A stretch of DNA of 64,000 nt from an uncultured Gemmiger sp. (GCA_944386225.1 CALXAH010000006.1:1-64000), one strand, 5' to 3'. Shown: positions 13,863 to 23,242, numbered from the stretch's first letter. Made by a program: numbers and translations. Notes: generated by a model from the sequence alone, not told the origin.

Positions 13863-15312
13863 TCTGCTGCGGCTCAGCGCGGATAACCTGCGCCGCCGCA
13901 AGGGCCGTACGGCCCTGACCGTGATCGGCGTGGTGGTGGGCACCTTCGCCATCATCGTGCTGATCAGCCTGGGCATTGCCAGCAATGCCAACAACGAGGC
14001 AATGCTGCAAAGCTGGGGTGACCTGACCCAGATCCAGATCTGGAACTATGCCTACGGCTCGGTAGGGGAAACCCCCAAGCTGGACGATGAAATGCTGGAG
14101 ACCATCCGTGCGCAGGAGCATGTGGTGGCTGCCACGCCGTTCTACTCATCCAATGAAATTAACGCCAGCATTTATGCGGGCAAAAATGAACGGTATGAGG
14201 CCTATTTCTACGAGAGTTATGGCGTGGACATGACCGCGCTGCAGGCGATGGAGTTCCAGTTGCAAAGCGGCAGCTGGATTCCGGATGGCCTGAACCTGGG
14301 CAAGAAGAAGATCCCTGTGCTGGTAGGCGCCAACATGGGGTATGGATTCCAGGACACCCGCAAAAGCTGGAACAGCGGCAAGCGTCAGCGCTGGGCAGGG
14401 GAGACCGACTCTCTGGGCAATCCGGTCCCGCCCTTTGTAGACGTGGAGAAAGACAAACTCACGCTGCGCCTGATGGCCTATGACTCCAATGGCAATGAAA
14501 AGACCCAGGACTTTGAGCTGGTGGTAATGGGAACCTTTGTTTCCGATACCTCCAAGCACTATTTCACCGAGTCCGGCATTGCCATGCGGATTTCCGATAT
14601 GAAGATGCTGGAACAGGCCTACGAGAAACTCAGCGGCAAGAAGAATTCTTCTTCCGGCAGCTCGGTGATCATCAGCGGTTCCGGCGGCGTCATGCGGGAG
14701 CAGGATAACGGTTACCAGGAGGTCTACGTAAAGGTAGACGATGTGGACAACGTGGAAGAAGTGGAAAACTGGCTTCACGACATCGGTTACGAGCAGACCA
14801 ACTCCATGACCCAGATCCGCAACGAAATGCAGGCAAGCGTAGCCAAGAGCCAGATGATTCTGGGCGGCACCGCGGCGGTAGCGCTGCTGGTGGCGGCGCT
14901 GAATATCGCCAATACCATGATGATGTCCATTTACGAGCGCACCAAGGAAATCGGCGTTATGAAGGTGCTGGGCTGCGAGGTGGGCAAGATCCGTACCCTG
15001 TTCCTGGTGGAGGCGGGCAGCATCGGCCTGCTGGGCGGCGCCATCGGTGTGGCGCTAAGTTTCGCGGCATCTGCTGTGCTCAACAACCTGAACGCCATTG
15101 TGGCCTTCTTCGGCGGCGAGGGCATCGACCTGAGCGGTCTTACCAGCATGATGGGCGGTATGGCCGGTATGGGCGGGGATGTGTCCATCATCCCGCCCTG
15201 GCTGGTTCTGCTGGGCCTTGGCTTCTCCATGCTGGTGGGCGTGCTCAGCGGTCTGTGGCCGGCCCACCGCGCCACCAAGATCAGCGCACTGGAAGCCATC
15301 CGGCACGAATGA
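13849..15312 (+). CDS. ABC transporter permease, MacB/FtsX type
   Basis: ATG 13849 overlaps the end of the previous gene, with GGAGGACAGCG as SD. The 487-residue protein has one N-terminal helix (ALTVIGVVVGTFAIIVLI), a large extracellular MacB_PCD domain (about residues 45-330) and three C-terminal helices in an FtsX fold (GGTAAVALLVAALNIANTMMMSI..., ending HRATKISALEAIRHE). This is the partner of the 11558 ATPase. The predicted role is ATP-driven release or efflux of a peptide, lipid or antibiotic across the envelope. Confidence 0.92.
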   Translation: MKISDLLRLSADNLRRRKGRTALTVIGVVVGTFAIIVLISLGIASNANNEAMLQSWGDLTQIQIWNYAYGSVGETPKLDDEMLETIRAQEHVVAATPFYSSNEINASIYAGKNERYEAYFYESYGVDMTALQAMEFQLQSGSWIPDGLNLGKKKIPVLVGANMGYGFQDTRKSWNSGKRQRWAGETDSLGNPVPPFVDVEKDKLTLRLMAYDSNGNEKTQDFELVVMGTFVSDTSKHYFTESGIAMRISDMKMLEQAYEKLSGKKNSSSGSSVIISGSGGVMREQDNGYQEVYVKVDDVDNVEEVENWLHDIGYEQTNSMTQIRNEMQASVAKSQMILGGTAAVALLVAALNIANTMMMSIYERTKEIGVMKVLGCEVGKIRTLFLVEAGSIGLLGGAIGVALSFAASAVLNNLNAIVAFFGGEGIDLSGLTSMMGGMAGMGGDVSIIPPWLVLLGLGFSMLVGVLSGLWPAHRATKISALEAIRHE

Positions 15313-15336
15313 TCATTTTGCATCAAAATATCCCAA

Positions 15337-15366
15337 AACCGGGGTCCGAAGCGGGCCCCGGTTTTT
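15337..15366 (+). terminator. Terminator after the ABC module
   Basis: AACCGGGGTCC pairs with GGGCCCCGGTT and is followed by TTTTT. Confidence 0.88.
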
Positions 15367-15435
15367 CTGCGAGAACAGGATTTACACGTCCGTCTGTGTT
15401 TTTTGTCCGAGCTGTTAAAAAAATCCTGATGGGTC

Positions 15436-15464
15436 TTGCAACACATCGTTTTTTCTTTTATAAT
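15436..15464 (+). promoter_or_regulatory. Promoter of the oadG-oadB pair
   Basis: TTGCAA (15436-15441), 17 bp and TATAAT (15459-15464). The leader of about 45 nt contains no terminator, unlike the other decarboxylase locus at 4.8 kb. Confidence 0.8.
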
Positions 15465-15513
15465 GTTACAAGATATTGTTTTACAGTCCCATTCTCAAAA
15501 GGAGGTTTGTTCT

Positions 15514-15939
15514 ATGGGAACATCCTTTATCCCCGCTCTGCTGGCGATCAAGCCGGAACCCAATGATCTGACGGTGGTCATTACCGGTCTGCTGCTGGTC
15601 TTTCTGATCCTGATCCTGCTCACCCTGATCATCACCCTGCAGGGCAAGTTCTTCGACTCGCTGGAGGCCAAAAAGAAGCAGGCCAAGTCGGCTCCGGCTC
15701 CCTCCGCGCCTGCGCCTGTCAAACCGGCAAACAGCGGCAGCGTGTCGGCTGCGGCGGTTCTGCCCGCTCCCGGTGCGGTAACCCCTGAGATCGTGGCGGT
15801 AATCGCCGCTGCGGTGGCCAGCATGGAGCAGGGCGCTTTCACCATCCGCTCTATCAAACCCGTGTCCCGCGCTGCGCAGACAAGCGGCCGCAAGGCTTGG
15901 GGCCAGGCCGGTGTTCAGTCCAACACCGCCCCGTTTTGA
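15514..15939 (+). CDS. OadG-family sodium pump decarboxylase gamma subunit
   Basis: ATG 15514 has AAAGGAGGTTTGTTCT before it. The 141-residue protein has an N-terminal membrane helix (TVVITGLLLVFLILILLTLII), an Ala/Pro-rich flexible stretch (about residues 55-85) and a C-terminal segment ending SGRKAWGQAG, like OadG tails. OadG anchors and helps assemble the sodium-translocating decarboxylase. It precedes its beta subunit by 19 bases. No alpha or biotin subunit is nearby. Confidence 0.87.
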   Translation: MGTSFIPALLAIKPEPNDLTVVITGLLLVFLILILLTLIITLQGKFFDSLEAKKKQAKSAPAPSAPAPVKPANSGSVSAAAVLPAPGAVTPEIVAVIAAAVASMEQGAFTIRSIKPVSRAAQTSGRKAWGQAGVQSNTAPF

Positions 15940-15958
15940 GAAAGGAGCTGTGTGAGGA

Positions 15959-17152
15959 ATGAGCGCAATTTGGCAAACCCTTCTTAGCATTGTCCAGAAC
16001 TCCGGCTTTACCGGCCTGGCGCAAGAGCCCCTGTACATCGTTATGCTGGTGGTGGGCTGCCTCCTGCTGTACCTGGCCATCGTCCGCGGCTTTGAGCCGC
16101 TGCTGCTGCTGCCCATCGCGTTTGGTATGATCCTGGCCAACCTGCCCGGCAGCAACATCATCCACATGCAGTATTTTATCGGTGTGGGCGACGAGGTTCT
16201 GCTGCACCCCTCCTGGATTGATATTCTGAACAACGGCGGCCTGGGCGATATGCTCTATATGGGCGTTAAGCTGGGCATCTATCCGCCGCTGATCTTCCTG
16301 GGCATCGGTACCATGACCGACTTCGGTCCTCTGATCTCCAACCCCAAGAGCCTGCTGCTGGGCGCTGCCGCGCAGCTGGGTATCTTCACCACTTTCCTGG
16401 GCGCCAAGTGGCTGGGCTTTACCGGTCAGGAGGCTTCCTCCATCGGCATCATCGGCGGCGCGGACGGCCCCACCGCCATCTTTGTTACCTCCCGGCTGGC
16501 GCCCCATCTGCTGGGCAGCATCGCCGTGGCAGCCTACAGCTACATGGCCCTGGTTCCGGTTATCCAGCCGCCCATCATGAAGGCGCTCACCACCAAGAAA
16601 GAGCGCTGCATCGTGATGAGCCAGCTGCGCACCGTTTCCAAGACCGAAAAGGTTATCTTCCCCATCCTCTGCACCATCATCGTCAGCCTGATCCTGCCTG
16701 ACTCCGCGGTTCTGGTAGGCATGCTGATGCTGGGCAACCTGATGAAGGAAAGCGGCGTGGTGGATCGTATCCAGAAGACCGCCGGCAACGAGCTGATGAA
16801 CATCATCACCATCTTCCTGGGTGTATCGGTCGGCTGCACCACCAGTGCCAACACCTTCCTGACCCTGGAAACCGTGGAGATCATCGTGCTGGGCCTGATC
16901 GCGTTCGGCTTCGGCACCGCCGGCGGCGTGCTGTTCGGCAAGCTGATGTGCTGGGCCACCCACGGCAAGGTGAACCCGCTGATCGGTTCCGCGGGCGTGT
17001 CTGCGGTGCCTATGGCGGCCCGTGTGTCCCAGAAGGTCGGCCAGGCCGAGAACCCCCAGAACTTCCTGCTGATGCACGCCATGGGCCCCAACGTGGCCGG
17101 CGTTATCGGCAGCGCTGTGGCGGCCGGTATCCTGATCAACATCTTCGGCTGA
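15959..17152 (+). CDS. Sodium ion-translocating decarboxylase, beta subunit (second copy)
   Basis: ATG 15959 follows GAAAGGAGCTGTGTGAGGA. The 397-residue polytopic protein has GIIGGADGPTAIF with the coupling aspartate near D169, and the C-terminal VNPLIGSAGVSAVPMAARVSQKVG and LLMHAMGPNVAG segments in order. It differs clearly from the 3664-4776 copy, including a longer N-terminus and an insertion around residues 62-90, so the two loci may serve different carboxylic acid substrates (for example glutaconyl-, methylmalonyl-CoA or oxaloacetate), supplied by alpha subunits elsewhere. Confidence 0.92.
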   Translation: MSAIWQTLLSIVQNSGFTGLAQEPLYIVMLVVGCLLLYLAIVRGFEPLLLLPIAFGMILANLPGSNIIHMQYFIGVGDEVLLHPSWIDILNNGGLGDMLYMGVKLGIYPPLIFLGIGTMTDFGPLISNPKSLLLGAAAQLGIFTTFLGAKWLGFTGQEASSIGIIGGADGPTAIFVTSRLAPHLLGSIAVAAYSYMALVPVIQPPIMKALTTKKERCIVMSQLRTVSKTEKVIFPILCTIIVSLILPDSAVLVGMLMLGNLMKESGVVDRIQKTAGNELMNIITIFLGVSVGCTTSANTFLTLETVEIIVLGLIAFGFGTAGGVLFGKLMCWATHGKVNPLIGSAGVSAVPMAARVSQKVGQAENPQNFLLMHAMGPNVAGVIGSAVAAGILINIFG

Positions 17153-17165
17153 TTTTTGTACATGC

Positions 17166-17202
17166 AAAGCCCGTCGTTCTTTGGAACGGCGGGCTTTTTT
17201 GC
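17166..17202 (+). terminator. Terminator after oadB
   Basis: AAAGCCCGTCGTTC pairs with GAACGGCGGGCTTT and is followed by TTTT. Confidence 0.9.
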
Positions 17203-17231
17203 CTGCGCCCCTTTTTTAGCCTGTGCGGTTG

Positions 17232-17240
17232 TGGTATAAT
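17232..17240 (+). promoter_or_regulatory. Extended -10 promoter of pcrA
   Basis: TGGTATAAT (TATAAT 17235-17240) lies about 130 bases before the pcrA ATG. No strong -35 box is seen. Confidence 0.5.
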
Positions 17241-17371
17241 AGCCGCAGTACGGCTTTTATTTCAATGGCTGTCCAAATCAAATTGTAAAGCTGATCTTGT
17301 TGTGTCCTGATTGTATATTATCTGCGAATTCAACAAAATGAGAACCATTCAGACAGAAAGGCCTTTGATTT

Positions 17372-19912
17372 ATGCACGCATCCCTTGATACAGAATTCCT
17401 CGCTCTGCGGGATCAATATATTGAACAGCGATTTGGCAAACTGAATCCGGTACAGAAACGGGCGGTGTTTACCACCCAGGGCCCTCTGCTGATTCTGGCG
17501 GGGGCGGGCAGCGGAAAAACCACGGTGCTGGTCAACCGGATCGCCAACATTATCCGGTTTGGCAAAGCCCACGGTTCCGACTGGCTGCCCCGTCCGGTTA
17601 CCGAACCGGAACTTACCGCCCTGCGCACCGCGGTGGTCATGCAGACCGACGCCCCCGCCGAACTGTACCCGCTGCTGGCCCAGGAGCCCTGCCGCCCCTG
17701 GCATGTACTGGCCATCACCTTTACAAACAAAGCGGCCGGGGAGTTGAAAGCCCGTCTGGCCGCCATGCTGGGGGATACCGAGGGCGGGGACGTGAACGCC
17801 TCTACCTTTCACTCGGCCTGTGTGCGCATCCTGCGCCGGGAAGCCGGACGGCTGGGCTTTCCCCAAAGCTTCACCATCTATGACTCTTCCGATCAGGAAC
17901 GGGCCATGAAAGAACTTTACAAAGAGTTGATGGTGGACGATAAATTCCTGCCGGTAAAACAAACCCTCTCCCAGATCGGCCGCATGAAGGACCAGCTGAT
18001 CACTCCGGAGGAGGCGCTGGAAGCCCCTGCCGATACCAAGGCCGGGCTGGTGGCCAAGCTGTATGCGGCCTACGCCAAACGGCTGAAAAACGCCGGGGCC
18101 ATGGATTTCGATGATCTGATTTACCATACGGTGCGCCTGCTGCAGACCGAGCCGGAGGTGCTGCACTATTACCAGGACCGGTTCCGTTACGTGCTTGTTG
18201 ACGAGTACCAGGACACCAGCGTGGCCCAGTTCCATCTGGTTCGGCTGCTGGCCGGCGGCAGCGGCAACATCTGCGTGGTGGGCGACGACGACCAGAGCAT
18301 CTACCGGTTCCGCGGCGCCACCATTGAGAACATCCTGAACTTTGAGCAGCATTTCCCCGGCGCACAGGTGATCCGGCTGGAACAGAATTACCGTTCCACC
18401 ACCCGCATCCTGCAGGCGGCCAACGAGGTCATTGACCACAACATGGGCCGCAAGGGCAAAACCCTCTGGACCGAGAACGGGGAGGGTGCGCCCATCCGCG
18501 CCTACCAGGCGGAGAACGAGCAGGACGAAGCGGCCCACATTTCCCGCGTCATTGCCAAACATCTGGAGCAGGGCGGCCGCCTGCGGGACTGTGCCGTGCT
18601 CTACCGGATGAACGCTCAGTCCGGCCCCATTGAAACCTATTTCGCCCGGGCGGGCATTCCTTATAAAATTGTGGGAGGCCAGCGGTTCTTTGACCGCAAG
18701 GAGGTCAAGGACATTCTGTCCTACATGACCATCCTGGCCAACCCCCGGGACGATCTGCGTCTGAAGCGGATCATCAACGAACCCGCCCGCAAGATCGGCG
18801 GCACCACGGTGGACAAGCTCACTGAGATCGCCTCCGGGCTGGGCTGCAGCGTGCTGGAAGTCTGCCGCCATGCCGCCGACTACCCGGCGCTGAGCCGGGC
18901 CGCCGGTGCACTGCGGGGCTTCTGCGAACTGTACGACAAGCTGGCGGAGGAGGCCGATGCGCTGCCGCTGGACCAGTTCGCCAACCGGGTAATTGAACTT
19001 ACCGGCTACAAGACCATGCTGAAAGCCCAGGGGGAGGAAGGCCAGACCCGTCTGGAAAACCTGGGTCAGCTGGTGTCCAGCGTGCGTACCTACGCCGACC
19101 AGAAAGGCCCCGAGGCCAGCCTGGCGGGGTATCTGGAAGAGGTAGCCCTGATCAGCGATCTGGACAGCTACGACGAGGAGAACGACACGGTGGTGCTCAT
19201 GACCCTCCACTCCGCCAAGGGCCTGGAATTTGACGTGGTGTTCCTGGTGGGCATGGAAGAGAGCGTTTTCCCCGGCGAGATGAGCCGGTTCTCCGACGAG
19301 GATCTGGAGGAGGAGCGCCGTCTGTGCTACGTGGGCATTACCCGTGCCCGCAAGGAACTGTACCTGTCCTGCAGCCAGACCCGCATGATCTTCGGCATGA
19401 CCCGCCGCAACCCGCCCAGCCGCTTTTTGCAGGAAATCCCGGAAGAACTGCTGGAATGGGAACAGTCCCCCTACGCGCCCCGCCGCCCGCAGGGCAGCGT
19501 GAGCGGCTATTCCGGCCGCAGCGATCTGGGCGGCTACGGCGCCGGCTGGAAATCCCAGGTGGCCGCCAGCGCTGCGCCGGCCTCCCGTACCGGCTGGACA
19601 CCCTCGGCCTCCCGCGGGCAGGGCGCGCCTGTCTCCCGCACCGGCTGGACGCCATCCGCCCGCCCGGCGGCAGCAGAACCTTCCCGTCCCGCCCCCCGCG
19701 GCGGCTGGACTGCCACCGCCTCCGCACCTGAACCGGCCGCCCGCGGCGCCGCCTACAAGCCCGGCGACCTGGTGGAGCACAAGGTGTTCGGCCGGGGCCG
19801 GGTGGTCAAGGTGACCCCCATGTCCGGCGACAGCCTGGTGGAGATCCAGTTTGAAAAGGCGGGCTTAAAAAAGACCATGGCCAACTACGCCCCCATGCAG
19901 CGGGTGGATTGA
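17372..19912 (+). CDS. pcrA: ATP-dependent DNA helicase PcrA/UvrD
   Basis: The 846-residue protein is a superfamily 1A helicase: Q-motif NPVQKRAV, Walker A AGAGSGKTT (residues 43-51), motif II VDEYQDT, motif III VVGDDDQSIYRFRGA, motif V LMTLHSAKGLEFDVVFLVG and motif VI YVGITRARKEL. An extended spacer after motif I is typical of Clostridia. Residues about 695-795 are a low-complexity linker with repeated RTGWTPSA units, followed by the C-terminal Tudor-like domain (GDLVEHKVFGRGRVV) that contacts RNA polymerase in PcrA. It acts in replication-transcription conflict and nucleotide excision repair. Confidence 0.95.
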   Translation: MHASLDTEFLALRDQYIEQRFGKLNPVQKRAVFTTQGPLLILAGAGSGKTTVLVNRIANIIRFGKAHGSDWLPRPVTEPELTALRTAVVMQTDAPAELYPLLAQEPCRPWHVLAITFTNKAAGELKARLAAMLGDTEGGDVNASTFHSACVRILRREAGRLGFPQSFTIYDSSDQERAMKELYKELMVDDKFLPVKQTLSQIGRMKDQLITPEEALEAPADTKAGLVAKLYAAYAKRLKNAGAMDFDDLIYHTVRLLQTEPEVLHYYQDRFRYVLVDEYQDTSVAQFHLVRLLAGGSGNICVVGDDDQSIYRFRGATIENILNFEQHFPGAQVIRLEQNYRSTTRILQAANEVIDHNMGRKGKTLWTENGEGAPIRAYQAENEQDEAAHISRVIAKHLEQGGRLRDCAVLYRMNAQSGPIETYFARAGIPYKIVGGQRFFDRKEVKDILSYMTILANPRDDLRLKRIINEPARKIGGTTVDKLTEIASGLGCSVLEVCRHAADYPALSRAAGALRGFCELYDKLAEEADALPLDQFANRVIELTGYKTMLKAQGEEGQTRLENLGQLVSSVRTYADQKGPEASLAGYLEEVALISDLDSYDEENDTVVLMTLHSAKGLEFDVVFLVGMEESVFPGEMSRFSDEDLEEERRLCYVGITRARKELYLSCSQTRMIFGMTRRNPPSRFLQEIPEELLEWEQSPYAPRRPQGSVSGYSGRSDLGGYGAGWKSQVAASAAPASRTGWTPSASRGQGAPVSRTGWTPSARPAAAEPSRPAPRGGWTATASAPEPAARGAAYKPGDLVEHKVFGRGRVVKVTPMSGDSLVEIQFEKAGLKKTMANYAPMQRVD

Positions 19913-19936
19913 CCGACAGAGAAAAGAGGACCCGGA

Positions 19937-20728
19937 ATGCTGAAAGTTTCCCTGATTGCCCATACCCCCGACCCGGAGCGCGTGGTGGCTGCCGCCGCCA
20001 AGCTTTGTTATTCCAACGCCGAGATCGATACCCTGATGGCTGGCCTCACTCCGGAAAAAAGCCGGGATTTTGTGCGGATGCTGGCCAGCATGGGCCACGA
20101 AAGCCCCACCGAGCATGTGAACTTCACCTTTGCCATTGAGGGGGTGTCCCGCAGCCTGCTGGCCCAGATCACCCGGCATCGCATCGCCAGTTTCAGCGTG
20201 CAGAGCCAGCGGTATGTGCGGCTGGACTCCTTTGACTATGTGACCCCGCCGGAGGTGGCCGGGGACGAGGAGGCGCTGGCCGCCTTCCGACAGGCGATGG
20301 ACAGCCAGGCCGCCGAGTATCACCGCATTGCCGCCCTGCTGAAGGACGGCCATATCCGCCGCCTGATGCAGCAGGGCATGAGCGAGGCCGAAGCCGCCAA
20401 AAAGGCGGAGAAGATGGCTATTGAGGATGCACGGTTTGTGCTGCCCAATGCCTGCACCACCAAGATGATCGTTACCATGAATGCCCGCAGCCTGAAGAAC
20501 TTCTTCCGGCACCGGTGCTGCAACCGGGCCCAGTGGGAGATCCGGGATCTGGCCGAGCAGATGTTCCGCCTGGTCTATGCCGTGGCCCCGGCGCTGTTTG
20601 AAGCCTGCGGCCCTGCCTGTGCCTATGGTCCCTGCCCGGAGGGCAAGATGACCTGCGGCCGCGCTGCCGAAATGCGGGCCAAATATGACCGGATCAAAGC
20701 CGAACTGAACGGAGTGAACACCCAATGA
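19937..20728 (+). CDS. thyX: Flavin-dependent thymidylate synthase ThyX
   Basis: The 263-residue protein has the ThyX signature RHRxxSxxxQSQR at residues 80-92 (RHRIASFSVQSQR), and NARSLKNFFRHRCCNRAQWE in the C-terminal half. It makes dTMP from dUMP using methylene-tetrahydrofolate and FAD/NADPH, replacing ThyA. It starts 24 bases after pcrA and its stop overlaps the tmk start (ATGA), so dTMP synthesis and phosphorylation are translationally coupled. Confidence 0.95.
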   Translation: MLKVSLIAHTPDPERVVAAAAKLCYSNAEIDTLMAGLTPEKSRDFVRMLASMGHESPTEHVNFTFAIEGVSRSLLAQITRHRIASFSVQSQRYVRLDSFDYVTPPEVAGDEEALAAFRQAMDSQAAEYHRIAALLKDGHIRRLMQQGMSEAEAAKKAEKMAIEDARFVLPNACTTKMIVTMNARSLKNFFRHRCCNRAQWEIRDLAEQMFRLVYAVAPALFEACGPACAYGPCPEGKMTCGRAAEMRAKYDRIKAELNGVNTQ

Positions 20729-21390
20729 GCGGGAAACTGATCGTGCTGGAAGGGCTGGACGGCAGCGGTAAGGCCACCCAGGCCGCGCTGCTGGCGGAAT
20801 ACCTGACCCAGAAGGGCGTGCCGGTGAAAAAAATTACCTTCCCGGACTACGCCAGTGATTCCTCCGCCCTGGTCAAGATGTACCTGGCGGGCAAATTCGG
20901 CACCCATCCGGACGACGTAAACGCCTATGCGGCGTCTGCGTTTTATGCGGTGGACCGGTTTGCCAGCTTCAAGACCGATTGGGGCAGCTTCTATCAAAAC
21001 GGCGGGGTGGTGGTGGCCGACCGGTACACCACCTCCAACGCCGTGCACCAGTGCTCCAAGCTGCCCGAAGAAGAATGGCCCGCCTATCTGGACTGGCTGT
21101 TCACCTTCGAGTACCAGTATATGGGCATCCCCGCGCCGGATAAGGTAGTTTATCTGCAGGTGGACCCGGCGGTGAGCCAGCGGCTCATGACCGGGCGCTA
21201 CCAGGGGGACGAGAGCAAAAAAGATATCCACGAAAAAGACCGGGAATACCTGGCGCGCAGCCGCCGGGCCGCCGAGTACTGTGCCGCCCGCCTGGGCTGG
21301 CATACCGTGCCCTGCTGCCAGGGGCAGGAGATGCGTTCCATCCCGGCCATTCAACAGGACGTGCGCAACGCCGTCGAGGCTTTTTTATGA
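20725..21390 (+). CDS. tmk: Thymidylate kinase
   Basis: The 221-residue protein shows the P-loop LEGLDGSGKATQ (residues 7-18), a DRY-like motif (VVADRYTTSNAVHQ) and a LID region (DESKKDIHEKDREYL). It phosphorylates dTMP to dTDP. It overlaps thyX upstream and the DUF2156 gene downstream by 4 bases each (ATGA). Confidence 0.94.
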   Translation: MSGKLIVLEGLDGSGKATQAALLAEYLTQKGVPVKKITFPDYASDSSALVKMYLAGKFGTHPDDVNAYAASAFYAVDRFASFKTDWGSFYQNGGVVVADRYTTSNAVHQCSKLPEEEWPAYLDWLFTFEYQYMGIPAPDKVVYLQVDPAVSQRLMTGRYQGDESKKDIHEKDREYLARSRRAAEYCAARLGWHTVPCCQGQEMRSIPAIQQDVRNAVEAFL

Positions 21391-22286
21391 TCGAGTTTCA
21401 TCCCGTCACCGCAGAGGACGGCCAGTGGGCCCAGCCGCTGCTGTGGCAGAGCGGCTATGCCAGCTGCGAATTTTCCTTTGTCAACATCTTTATGTGGAGC
21501 CATGTGTACCACACCCAGATTGCCCGCTTTGAAAACCGGGTGATTGCCCGCAGCGAAAGCGAGGACGCCTACCATTATCTGTACCCCGCCGGCAGCGGGG
21601 ACGAGCGGGCCGCCCTGGAAGCCATCGTGCAGGATGCCCGGTCGGCCGGGCGCAAGCTGGTGGTCTTTTCGGTAACCCCCGATGCCGCCGCCCGGATGGA
21701 AGGCTGGTTCCCCGGCCTGTTCCGGTTTGAGGACGTGCGGGACGATGCCGATTACCTGTATGACGCCAGGGAACTGGCCGAACTGCCCGGCCGCAAGTTC
21801 CAGAAAAAGCGCAACCTTTGTTCCCGGTTTGAGCGGGACAACCCGGACTGGAAATTCCATCCGCTCACGCCGGACGCGCTGCCCGCGGTGCGCCGGTTCA
21901 ACAACGAGTGGTGCCAGCTGTACGATAACCGGGACGATGAGGGCATTGCCGATGAGCACCGGGCCATTGAACTGGTGTTCCGGCATTACGGCCAGCTGGG
22001 CCTTAAGGGCGGGTATATCACCGCCGGTGGACGGATCGTGGCCTTTTCCTTCGGCAGTGCGCTGAACCCGCGCATCTTTGATACCCATGTGGAAAAGGCG
22101 CTGTACGACGTGACCGGCGCCTACAACGTGATCAACCGGGAGATGGCCCGCGCCTTCTGCGGCGGCTGCCAGTGGATCAACCGGGAGGATGACGTGGGGG
22201 AGGAGGGGCTGCGCAAGGCCAAATTGTCCTACAATCCGGTGCGGCTGGAACCCAAATGGCTGGCCATGCGTACCGACGAAACCTGA
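21387..22286 (+). CDS. DUF2156 (phosphatidylglycerol lysyltransferase C-domain-like) protein
   Basis: The 299-residue soluble protein matches the DUF2156 fold, two GNAT-like halves as in the catalytic part of MprF: FHPVTAEDGQWAQPLL, SCEFSFVNIFMWSHVY at the start, then RKFQKKRNLCSRFERD and NREMARAFCGGCQWINREDD. MprF-type enzymes move an amino acid from tRNA to a lipid, but stand-alone DUF2156 proteins like this have no membrane domain and unknown acceptors. It overlaps tmk by 4 bases. Confidence 0.82.
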   Translation: MIEFHPVTAEDGQWAQPLLWQSGYASCEFSFVNIFMWSHVYHTQIARFENRVIARSESEDAYHYLYPAGSGDERAALEAIVQDARSAGRKLVVFSVTPDAAARMEGWFPGLFRFEDVRDDADYLYDARELAELPGRKFQKKRNLCSRFERDNPDWKFHPLTPDALPAVRRFNNEWCQLYDNRDDEGIADEHRAIELVFRHYGQLGLKGGYITAGGRIVAFSFGSALNPRIFDTHVEKALYDVTGAYNVINREMARAFCGGCQWINREDDVGEEGLRKAKLSYNPVRLEPKWLAMRTDET

Positions 22287-22368
22287 ACAGAGGGGGAACG
22301 GGGCAGCGCGCGCCCCGGCGGGGAACGCTCCGCGGACTGTGCGTGTACCAACAGGGGAGGGAGAGTTT

Positions 22369-23208
22369 ATGTTCCGAATTGCCCAGCCCGGCGATCTGCC
22401 GGCGTTGTGCGGCCTGATGCAGGCCGCGTTCGGCGACGAGGCGGAGTTCACCGAGATGATGGCCGCCCGGTTTGCCGGATGGAAAAATGTTTATGTAGCC
22501 CAGCGGGAGGACGGCGCTGTGGAAGCCATGCTCTGCGCGGTGCCGGTTACCCTGCGCGGCAGGCAGGGGGCCTACTTCTACGCCCTCTGCACTGCGCCTG
22601 AAGCCCGGGGCAAGGGGCTTATGACCGGCCTGATGGACTACGCGGCCGATGCGCTGCGCGCTGCCGGGGCGGGTTTCATTGTGACCATTCCGGCCGATGC
22701 GGGCCTGTTTGCCTTTTACGAAAAGCGGGGATTTGAACGGGCGTTTGCCCGGCGTACCTTCACCCGCACGATCCGGCCCAACCTGTGGGCCAACGCCGAA
22801 TTTGACGCGGTCACCGCCCGCTCGCTGCTGCAGCTGCGGGAGAAGTACGCGCCCGATTCGGTGCTGCTGAGTCTGCCTTCGTTTACGGAAGTGATGCGGG
22901 ATCTGTACAGCCTGGGGGTCACGGTGGTCTCCAGCCAGGACGGCTACGGCCTGTTTTTCCGCCATTGGGATACCCTGCGGTTTATCGAGCTGTTTGCCGT
23001 AGGGGATCGGGCGGCGGAACTGCTGGTGCAGGCCGCCCGGGAAAAGACCGGCGCCACCCAGGCGCAGATTTCCCTGGGAGCGTCCCAGAGTATCTTTCCC
23101 GCGGAGGGCCGCCCGGCCGAGTACGGCATGATCCGTTTCCTGGGCGAGCGTTTTGATGTGAGCGAGAGTTATATGGGCCTGATGCTGGATGAAACCGGCC
23201 AGGCTTGA
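22369..23208 (+). CDS. GNAT-family N-acetyltransferase
   Basis: ATG 22369 follows AGGGGAGGGAGAGTTT. The first half (residues 1-130) is a GNAT domain with acetyl-CoA-binding motif A (ALCTAPEARGKGLMTGLMDYA) and motif B (FYEKRGFERAF). The second half is a less conserved 140-residue extension resembling the C-terminal part of Eis-like or DUF4081-like two-domain acetyltransferases. The substrate is unknown. It lies in line with the preceding DUF2156 gene, also of GNAT-like fold. Confidence 0.85.
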   Translation: MFRIAQPGDLPALCGLMQAAFGDEAEFTEMMAARFAGWKNVYVAQREDGAVEAMLCAVPVTLRGRQGAYFYALCTAPEARGKGLMTGLMDYAADALRAAGAGFIVTIPADAGLFAFYEKRGFERAFARRTFTRTIRPNLWANAEFDAVTARSLLQLREKYAPDSVLLSLPSFTEVMRDLYSLGVTVVSSQDGYGLFFRHWDTLRFIELFAVGDRAAELLVQAAREKTGATQAQISLGASQSIFPAEGRPAEYGMIRFLGERFDVSESYMGLMLDETGQA

Positions 23209-23242
23209 ATAAAAAATACAACCCCACACAGGAGGTCATCCC

